From: JAHHTP01 sp964587555
GTDB lineage: Bacteria > Bacillota > Clostridia > Oscillospirales > Ruminococcaceae
Reading direction: 5' to 3'
Assembly (NCBI GenBank): GCA_964587555.1
Contig: CAZPLR010000039.1
Coordinates: forward strand, 1 to 18,921
DNA: 18,921 bases
Shown: one piece after another, positions 7,476 to 13,007 of the stretch
Position numbering within the stretch: the stretch's first letter is position 1
Layout of the letters: every line of letters begins with the position of its first letter
Notes under the pieces: model-generated
Seen by the model: only the letters and a program-made list of their open reading frames with translations
What the model was told of the DNA's origin: nothing
The model's database searches: none
Program-made: the position numbers and the translations under genes

Positions 7476-8492
7476 TTAGAGCATCAAATTGTCGTAGATC
7501 GCGTTGAACAGCGTGCCGGTCGCATCGGCGGTATGCTGCCAATACATCAGCCCGCCTAATCCGTGTTGCTTAACATAGGCGGCTTTGCAAGCGATTGATC
7601 GCGGGTCATCGTAGGAGATAAACGAGCCTCCTCCAAACAGCCATGGGGCTTTTGCGGTATCATCCCAGTATTTAATATACTCTGGATTTTTCTCATAATT
7701 GAGCGCGATCTGCGTATAGTCCGGACCGAAATCGCCGATCGTTTCGGCAGGCATGTGCATTCCATGATTTGCGCCGGGATCATGGATACCGTCCCAGCGG
7801 CGCGAATAAAACGCGCATCCCATGACGATCTTCTCTGCCGGAACGCCGATGCCGGTCAGAAGCCTGATCCCTTCATCCGCTGAAAATCTTACTGGCGCGT
7901 TTTTCGGCTCATAGAGGTTGGTGTGGTGTCCGGCGGGCTGATTCCAGCCGCGCATATCGTAGGTCATCAGATTGATGAAGTCGAGATAGCCATGAATTTT
8001 CTCCATCTCCGTTGCGTCCAAAAACCACTGTCCCGCCGCGGCAGCGATGGTCAAACAGCAGCCTTTGCCACGCTCTGCCGCATAAGCGTCGAGCGCCTCG
8101 CGATAGCGCCGCAGCAGATCGGTATGCTGGTATTTTTCGGCTGCGTCGCCGGTGTTGCCCGGAAACTCCCAGTCGCAGTCAATGCCGTCCAAATCAAATT
8201 CGCGTATTACCGCCATTGTTGAGTCAACAAACGCTGCGATCTTATCCGGCTTGGTCGCCGGACCATGCCCGAAAGCGTTTCCGCCGCCGGTCGACAGCAG
8301 GATGTGAAGCGACGGGTTATAAGCCCGTATCTGCGGCAGAAAGCGAAGGAATTTGCGGATCCGTTCGATCGAAATCAGATCGTTTTCCACTACGCCGAAC
8401 GCGATGTTGAGATGGGTCAGCTTCTGCGCCTGACCGCGCGTGATATGCGGGAGCCCGTTTGCGCTGCAATAGCCGACAAAATAGTAGCTCAT
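7476..8492 (-). CDS. GH18 family glycosidase (chitinase-like), no signal peptide
   Basis: The 338-residue protein has the GH18 active-site signature DGIDCDWEF, with Asp102, Asp105, Asp107 and the catalytic acid Glu109. It also has the conserved LLSTGGGNAFG (66-76), NLMTYDMRGW (174-183) and GLMYWQHTAD near the end. Family members cleave beta-1,4 bonds of chitin or N-acetylglucosamine oligomers by substrate-assisted catalysis; some are endo-beta-N-acetylglucosaminidases or spore/peptidoglycan lytic enzymes. There is no signal peptide, transmembrane segment, carbohydrate-binding or LysM domain, so it should act inside the cell or leave by an unusual route. The start codon follows AAGGGGAG at good spacing. 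It has its own consensus promoter inside the tail of the upstream MATE gene and ends at the shared terminator. Confidence 0.93.
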   Translation of the reverse strand: MSYYFVGYCSANGLPHITRGQAQKLTHLNIAFGVVENDLISIERIRKFLRFLPQIRAYNPSLHILLSTGGGNAFGHGPATKPDKIAAFVDSTMAVIREFDLDGIDCDWEFPGNTGDAAEKYQHTDLLRRYREALDAYAAERGKGCCLTIAAAAGQWFLDATEMEKIHGYLDFINLMTYDMRGWNQPAGHHTNLYEPKNAPVRFSADEGIRLLTGIGVPAEKIVMGCAFYSRRWDGIHDPGANHGMHMPAETIGDFGPDYTQIALNYEKNPEYIKYWDDTAKAPWLFGGGSFISYDDPRSIACKAAYVKQHGLGGLMYWQHTADATGTLFNAIYDNLML

Positions 8493-8531
8493 AAAATCTC
8501 CCCTTTGCTATTCAAAAATAGATTTAGCTAC

Positions 8532-8560
8532 ATTATAACGGCGTCAAGCGTTTTTGTCAA
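8532..8560 (-). promoter_or_regulatory. Perfect consensus sigma-A promoter for GH18 gene
   Basis: On the - strand TTGACA (8555-8560), a 17-base spacer and TATAAT (8532-8537) match the sigma-A consensus at all 12 positions. The start of transcription should lie near 8525, giving a leader of about 33 bases. The -35 box and spacer overlap the last codons of the MATE gene. CGCTTGAC occurs twice in this stretch, once in the -35 region and once in the spacer. Confidence 0.87.
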
Positions 8561-9965
8561 GCGCGTTTTTGGCAATTTTCCGATTCAGCTCTCGATAGGT
8601 CCAGATGATGATAATGAGCGATGCGACAAAGGTGAGGATGTCGGATGCCGGCATAGAAAACAGCACGCCGTCTAAGCCAAAGAAAATCGGCAGAATCAGC
8701 GCAAAACCAACGCCTAAAACCACCTCGCGCAGCATCGAAAGGAAGGTTGAAAGCCATGGTTTTCCCAGCGACTGTAAGAAGATAAAGGCCGCCTTGTTGA
8801 TTGTCGCCAGCGGCAGCATGCAAAGGTAGATTTGGAAGGACTTGATGCCGAATTGTGTGTAGTAAACGCTTTCGTTGCCCGCACCGAAGATATCAATCAG
8901 TTGCTGCGGGAGAAATTCTGTGATCAACAGCGCGATCACGCCGACAATGAACTCCGCAATCAGCAGCCGCGTAAATAGCGCTTTGACGCGGTCTTGGCGG
9001 TTTGCGCCGACATTGTAGCCGACCACTGGAATGCAGCCTGCCGCCATGCCGATAACAATCGAGATAACGATCTGCAGGAATTTCATTACGATACCGATAA
9101 CCGCCATTGGAATCTGCGCGTATGCGCTCTGAGAGAAGATGCTGTCCATCGCGCCGTATTTGCGGATCATATTATTGTTTGCCGCCATCGCCGCGACCAA
9201 GGATATCTGCGCCAAAAAGCTGCAAATACCAAGCGAAAGGAATCTTATAATCAGTTTGCCGTGCAGGGAGAAGCTGTCCTTATAAAGCTTAATCGCCTTA
9301 GTGCGGAACAGATAATAAACGGAAAGCCCTGCCGTGACGATCTGTCCGGCGACTGTCGCAACTGCCGCGCCCATCATACCCCACTGAAAGCAGAAGATGA
9401 AAATCGGGTCAAGAATAATGTTAAGCACTGCTCCCGCTAAGGTAGAAACCATTGCGAATTTCGGGCTGCCGTCCGAACGGATAATCGGGTTTAGCGCTTG
9501 CCCAAACATATAAAATGGAATGCCGATTGAGATATAGAAAAAATACTCCTTTGCACAGTCCATTGTGCGCTCGTTGACGTTTGCGCCGAACCCGGTGAGG
9601 ATTGGGGTCATGAAGATCAGATATACTGCGGTCAGCAGAATGCTTGCGCCGATACAGAGCACAATCGCGTTGCCGACACAGCGGTGCGCGTTATCCAAAT
9701 CCTTTTTTCCAAGACTGATGCTGACAAAAGCGCACGCGCCGTCGCCAATCATTACGGCGATGCTCAGCGCGACAACGGTCAGCGGGAATACCGCTGCGTT
9801 CGCCGCGTTGCCGTAGGAGCCAAGATAAGAGGCGTTGGCAATGAAAATTTGGTCGACGATGTTGTAAAGCGCCGCGACCAGCAGCGAGATGATGCACGGG
9901 ATCGCGTATTTGCGCATCAGCTTGCTGACCTTTTCTGTTTCCAAAAACGAATGAGTTTGATTCAT
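8544..9965 (-). CDS. MATE family efflux transporter (MepA-like)
   Basis: The 473-residue protein is a multidrug and toxic compound extrusion antiporter of about 12 helices, the usual family length. The two-fold repeat is visible. N-terminal landmarks are IPCIISLLVAALYNIVDQIF (23-42), then NPIIRSDGSPKFAMVS and NIILDPIFIF. The second half has AQIPMAVIGIVMKFLQIV and GCIPVVGYNVGANR. The residues IVDQIF, NPIIRSDG and LDPIFIF resemble the MepA/NorM-like Bacillota subgroup, which exports cationic drugs in exchange for Na+ or H+. The start ATG follows GGAAGGAG. No good promoter lies between it and the small upstream gene, so it is probably reached by readthrough of the hairpin at 9996-10045. It may therefore be controlled by attenuation. 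Confidence 0.95.
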   Translation of the reverse strand: MNQTHSFLETEKVSKLMRKYAIPCIISLLVAALYNIVDQIFIANASYLGSYGNAANAAVFPLTVVALSIAVMIGDGACAFVSISLGKKDLDNAHRCVGNAIVLCIGASILLTAVYLIFMTPILTGFGANVNERTMDCAKEYFFYISIGIPFYMFGQALNPIIRSDGSPKFAMVSTLAGAVLNIILDPIFIFCFQWGMMGAAVATVAGQIVTAGLSVYYLFRTKAIKLYKDSFSLHGKLIIRFLSLGICSFLAQISLVAAMAANNNMIRKYGAMDSIFSQSAYAQIPMAVIGIVMKFLQIVISIVIGMAAGCIPVVGYNVGANRQDRVKALFTRLLIAEFIVGVIALLITEFLPQQLIDIFGAGNESVYYTQFGIKSFQIYLCMLPLATINKAAFIFLQSLGKPWLSTFLSMLREVVLGVGFALILPIFFGLDGVLFSMPASDILTFVASLIIIIWTYRELNRKIAKNALDKNA

Positions 9966-9988
9966 ATTACTTCTCCTTCCTTTATACG

Positions 9989-10053
9989 CAAAAAATGTGT
10001 AGCTTGCTTTCAGTTGGATTTACCGCTGCCAAAGCAAACTACACACTGTTTTT
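9989..10053 (-). terminator. Hairpin terminator or attenuator before MATE gene
   Basis: The arms at 9996-10010 and 10031-10045 pair over 15 bases; the single irregular position is G-U in - strand RNA and A-C in + strand RNA. On the - strand TTTTTT follows, so it works best as a terminator for the 78-residue gene upstream. The 20-base loop can extend the stem through CAG/CTG. The MATE start codon is about 25 bases further on. Confidence 0.65.
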
Positions 10054-10078
10054 CATGATCGTACGATGATTCGAAGAT

Positions 10079-10315
10079 TTAGATATAGTCTCCGACGTTG
10101 CACGCATTGTACTGTTTGATGATTTTAATGATAATAGAACCGTCCGGCTGATTTGTTTCCTCCACGATCTTATACTTCGTGTGCGTTCTGTTCAGCTGCG
10201 CCTTGTAGTGTTCTACTTCCTCTGCGACCAACCTTACCGCGTAATCGTGCGGTGCGTCTTCCTTTAGCTGAAAGTGCAGCGTCTGGCAAATACAGGCAGC
10301 TTTCACTCTTTTCAT
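10079..10315 (-). CDS. Conserved small protein of unknown function (78 aa)
   Basis: I cannot name a domain. The protein begins MKRVKAACICQTLHFQLKED and continues with a charged helix (residues about 23-40, VRLVAEEVEHYKAQL), a short HTKYKIVEE strand, a GSIIIKIIKQY strand and a VGDYI end. It looks like a small alpha-beta cytoplasmic protein; I have the impression that similar sequences are widespread in gut Clostridia, but that is recollection and untested. Evidence that it is real: AGAGGG at 8-base spacing from the ATG, a perfect consensus promoter upstream and a terminator after it. Three Cys residues lie at positions 8, 10 and 72. It stands upstream of the MATE gene on the same strand with a hairpin between them, so the two may be partly co-transcribed. 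Confidence 0.72.
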   Translation of the reverse strand: MKRVKAACICQTLHFQLKEDAPHDYAVRLVAEEVEHYKAQLNRTHTKYKIVEETNQPDGSIIIKIIKQYNACNVGDYI

Positions 10316-10390
10316 GGTTTTTCCCTCTTTGGGTCAGTCTACTTCATTCCCTTATGAAAGAAACATGCCCTTTCCTTTCTGAAAGTTTTG

Positions 10391-10446
10391 TAAAAATAAA
10401 AATGAGCGCCAAAACAATTGGTCTTACACCGTTTTGGCCGCTCATT
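10391..10446 (-). terminator. Hairpin with U-tract at the 5' end of the small-gene transcript
   Basis: On the - strand AATGAGCGGCCAAAAC and GTTTTGGCGCTCATT pair over 15 bp with one bulged base and a 15-base loop. This is followed by the T-rich tail TTTTTATTTTTA. It has the full form of an intrinsic terminator. It can end transcripts of the histidine kinase operon upstream. It also lies at the first bases made from the promoter at 10455-10483, so it should attenuate that promoter. Confidence 0.75.
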
Positions 10447-10454
10447 GCAATATT

Positions 10455-10483
10455 ATTATAGCATTTTCTTCGCGTTTTGTCAA
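10455..10483 (-). promoter_or_regulatory. Perfect consensus sigma-A promoter upstream of small gene
   Basis: On the - strand TTGACA (10478-10483), a 17-base spacer and TATAAT (10455-10460) are a full consensus match. Transcription should begin near 10448, directly at the hairpin 10401-10446. The leader to the 78-residue gene is then about 132 bases. Confidence 0.87.
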
Positions 10484-10613
10484 ACGGGAAAGATGACGAA
10501 ATTCACACTGCGCGCTGCCAAAAAACAACGTGCATTCTATGCGTAAGGCGCCGGCTTTTCCCAATCTGGTTCAATTAAAATTTTATGAAAAAGATAAAAA
10601 TCAAGTGGTCAGA

Positions 10614-11558
10614 TTATCCATTTCCGGTTTCATAGGGTCTTGTATCCTGCAAAGCGGGGAGGAAGATCTTAAATTGCGCGCCGCCATGCCTGCCATTTAC
10701 GGCAGTGATCCTTCCATGATGGGCAATCACGATATCCTTTGCCATCGAAAGTCCGATCCCATAGCCGGCTTTGGCAGTGCTTCCGCGATGAAACCGCATA
10801 AAAAGCGAGGAAAGCTCAGCTTGCGGGATCCCTTCGCCGCAGTCGGATATGAGGATTTCAACGCCGCGTGCGACCTGCTCCAAACGAATTGTTACAGTCG
10901 ATCCGGTTGGGGCGTGTTCCACCGCGTTTTTGACGATGTTTTCAAAGGCCTGCGCAAGCCAAAATGCGTCGCCGGAGTGCGGAAGGGTTTCTTTGCCGAT
11001 TAGATCGATCGTAACGCCCTTGGTTTTGGCAAGCTCCCGCAAACATTCCGCTGTAAGCGCGAGTTCTTCTTGCAGATTGATCGGTTCAAAAACCATTTTT
11101 ACTTTTCCGGCGGCAAGCTGGCTGGATTTTAAAATGCGGTCGGTTTCGTCGTTTAACCGCTGCATACAGCATTGGCATTTTTGCAGCGTAGGAGATATGC
11201 CGCTGTCTGCGCGCATTTCGAGCAGATCAAGCTGCAGCTGCAGCGCTGTCAGCGAATTCTTTAGCTGATGCACCATGTTTTCCGCAAACTGGATGGTCTG
11301 CTGCTCCTGCCGGCGGCTTTGCTCCCGCTCGTACAGCATAAGCTGCTCCAGCCCTGCAATTTGGTTCGCAAGGTTTGCCCACGCGCCTTCGTCCAGCGTT
11401 TCGGCGGCGGGGGCGTCTGGGTAGAGCAGGAAATGCTCGATCTGCGCGGTAAGCTGCGTTAGGCGCTTTTGCTGTCTTTGCCGGCGGACGTAAAGCAGAA
11501 TAACGGCTGCTAGGCACAGCAGCGCTGCAATCAGCAAGCAGATATCAACTGTGCTCAT
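10614..11558 (-). CDS. Sensor histidine kinase, single TM, no extracytoplasmic domain
   Basis: This 314-residue membrane-bound kinase is the partner of the response regulator whose 3' end it overlaps by 4 bases. One membrane helix (about 6-24) is preceded by only five residues, so there is essentially no outside domain. It is followed by a linker/coiled region and a dimerisation helix with phospho-acceptor His97 (MVHQLKNSL). The ATPase part has N-box Asn211 (ENIVKNAVEHA), G1 SDCGEGIP (238-245) and G2 GYGIGLSMAK (265-274). Kinases with no sensor domain next to FtsX-type ABC transporters usually take their signal from the transporter; I infer the same here. It is last in the operon. The hairpin at 10391-10446 may be its terminator, with 10484-10613 otherwise featureless. 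Confidence 0.94.
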   Translation of the reverse strand: MSTVDICLLIAALLCLAAVILLYVRRQRQQKRLTQLTAQIEHFLLYPDAPAAETLDEGAWANLANQIAGLEQLMLYEREQSRRQEQQTIQFAENMVHQLKNSLTALQLQLDLLEMRADSGISPTLQKCQCCMQRLNDETDRILKSSQLAAGKVKMVFEPINLQEELALTAECLRELAKTKGVTIDLIGKETLPHSGDAFWLAQAFENIVKNAVEHAPTGSTVTIRLEQVARGVEILISDCGEGIPQAELSSLFMRFHRGSTAKAGYGIGLSMAKDIVIAHHGRITAVNGRHGGAQFKIFLPALQDTRPYETGNG

Positions 11559-12241
11559 CGTCTTACCGGTGCCGCCCAGCGGTAGCCGACCCTCCGTACC
11601 GTTTCAATATAAGGGCAGCCCTCGAATTGTCCAAGCTTTTCGCGCAGACGGCTGATGTTTACACTCAAGGTGTTTTCTTCCACAAAAGAGGCATCCTTGT
11701 CCCAGACTAAGTATAGCAGCTCGTTTCGCGTCAAGGGCTGCGGGGAATGCTCGATCAAGGCGGAGGCAATCTTCCACTCGGTCGCAGTCAGTACAAGCAG
11801 CTCGCTGTCCTTTTTTACCTGATGCAGCGCGGGGTAGACCCAAAGCGCGCCAGTTTTTAGTACTTCGCCGCTTTGCTTTGCACTGCGGCGAAGGAGCGCC
11901 TTGATACGTACCAATAGCTCCTGCATACGGAACGGTTTGGTGATATAGTCGTCGCCGCCGACTTGGAATCCGCGGATTAGCTCCAATTCACTGCTGCAAG
12001 CGGTCAGAAATAGGATTGGTGCTTCGGTTTCTGCGCGAATCGCTTTGCAAAGCGTATAGCCGCTCTCCGCGCCAAGCATCACGTCCAGCAGGATCAGATG
12101 TATCTCCTGCGCGCGAAGCATCACGAAGGCCTCCTTACCGTTTTTGGCGGAATAAATCCGGTAACCGCAGTCGGAAAGGATATCCTTTAATCCCTCCGCA
12201 ACCGTTGCGTCATCCTCTATGATTAAAATCGTATGCTCCAT
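11555..12241 (-). CDS. OmpR/PhoB family response regulator
   Basis: The 228-residue DNA-binding regulator has a receiver domain (1-115) with acidic pocket Glu9, Asp10, Asp11, phospho-acceptor Asp53 (LLLDVML), Thr80 and Lys102 (ITKPF). A winged-helix domain (about 128-226) contains LTATEWKIASALIEHS and TLSVNISRLREKLG, and ends with VRRVGYRW. It has all residues needed for phosphorylation by the overlapping kinase. GAAGGAG precedes the ATG. Its likely target is the palindrome at 15713-15728 upstream of the ABC permease, because that site has the BceR-type form. It has its own promoter at 12293-12321, with a hairpin directly in the leader. It could also be reached by readthrough from the ABC genes, which would allow positive feedback. 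Confidence 0.95.
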   Translation of the reverse strand: MEHTILIIEDDATVAEGLKDILSDCGYRIYSAKNGKEAFVMLRAQEIHLILLDVMLGAESGYTLCKAIRAETEAPILFLTACSSELELIRGFQVGGDDYITKPFRMQELLVRIKALLRRSAKQSGEVLKTGALWVYPALHQVKKDSELLVLTATEWKIASALIEHSPQPLTRNELLYLVWDKDASFVEENTLSVNISRLREKLGQFEGCPYIETVRRVGYRWAAPVRR

Positions 12242-12253
12242 AGCATCTCCTTC

Positions 12254-12290
12254 AAAAAGCTTAAAACGGACGGAAGAAGCTCCGTCCGTT
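12254..12290 (-). terminator. Hairpin with U-tract between ABC genes and response regulator
   Basis: AACGGACGGA (12281-12290, read on the - strand) and TCCGTCCGTT (12265-12274) form a perfect 10-bp stem with a 6-base loop, followed by TTAAGCTTTTT. It serves as terminator for the ABC operon. Because the promoter at 12293-12321 fires into it, it is also the first structure of the regulator mRNA. The stretch CUUCUUC in loop and right arm could instead pair with the ribosome site GAAGGAG. Confidence 0.72.
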
Positions 12291-12292
12291 TG

Positions 12293-12321
12293 ATTATACC
12301 ATATCCGGCAACAAATGTAAA
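12293..12321 (-). promoter_or_regulatory. Sigma-A promoter for response regulator-kinase pair
   Basis: On the - strand TTTACA (12316-12321), a 17-base spacer and TATAAT (12293-12298) match 11 of 12 consensus positions. The start of transcription is near 12286, inside the left arm of the hairpin. The -35 box begins 7 bases after the ABC ATPase stop region. Confidence 0.82.
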
Positions 12322-12328
12322 CGCTTTT

Positions 12329-12994
12329 TCAAACAATTCTGCCATCTTCTAATTGGATGACGCGGTCGGCTTTTTTGGCGATCTCTAAGTCATGCGTTAC
12401 CATAATCAGCGTCTGCCCAAATCGCCGCGCGCAGCCGCAAAGAAGCTTCAGGATATTCTCTCCGGATTTCTTATCCAGATTTCCAGTCGGCTCGTCGGCG
12501 AAAATAATTTTCGGCTTTGCAATCACCGAGCGCGCGATGGCGACACGCTGCTGTTCGCCGCCGGAAAGCTCGGAGGGGTATTTCTTTAGCAGTTCTGAAA
12601 TTCCCAAGAGCCTCGTCACCTCGGCAAAAAACTGTTCGTCCGGTTTTCTGCCGTCTAGCTTCAAAGGGATGGCAATATTGTTCTGGACATTGTATTCCTC
12701 CAGCAGATTGAACTGCTGGAAAATAAAGCCTATCTGCCTTCGGCGGAAGATTGCCATCTTTTCGTCCGAATAGCTGGAAAGATCGGCGCCGTTGATCAGC
12801 ACTCTGCCGCTTGTTGGGCGGTCCAGACCGCTTAAGATATGCAGCAGCGTGGACTTGCCAGAACCGCTGCGGCCGATGACGGCGTAAAATAGATTCTTTT
12901 CGAGTGACAGATCGACGCCGTTTAACGCCTGCACCTTGCCGGATGCACCATGATAGACTTTTGTTAGGTTTTCTGCTGTTAAAATGGTTTCCAT
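12329..12994 (-). CDS. ABC transporter ATP-binding protein (MacB/LolD type)
   Basis: This 221-residue ATPase is the energising subunit of the FtsX-type permease encoded just upstream (13-base gap). Walker A is GRSGSGKST (41-49), the Q-loop lies in IFQQFNLL (91-98), the signature is LSGGEQQR (143-150), Walker B is IIFADEPTGNLD (163-174) and the H-loop is His201 in VTHD. 'DEPTGNLD' is typical of the LolD/MacB/BceA class. I reject a longer reading from 13111 because its first 39 residues overlap the permease gene and resemble nothing, whereas METILTAENLTK is a normal N-terminus and AAAGGA precedes ATG 12994. The likely role is peptide-antibiotic resistance and sensing together with the kinase pair downstream. 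Confidence 0.95.
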   Translation of the reverse strand: METILTAENLTKVYHGASGKVQALNGVDLSLEKNLFYAVIGRSGSGKSTLLHILSGLDRPTSGRVLINGADLSSYSDEKMAIFRRRQIGFIFQQFNLLEEYNVQNNIAIPLKLDGRKPDEQFFAEVTRLLGISELLKKYPSELSGGEQQRVAIARSVIAKPKIIFADEPTGNLDKKSGENILKLLCGCARRFGQTLIMVTHDLEIAKKADRVIQLEDGRIV

Positions 12995-13007
12995 CGTATA
13001 TTCCTTT

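Noticed and set aside
10484..10613. 130-base gap after the histidine kinase, checked for a small gene or RNA
   Set aside because: Only a short GGCGCC palindrome and an imperfect GCAT/ATGC hairpin are present; no coding frame with a ribosome site and no clear terminator.
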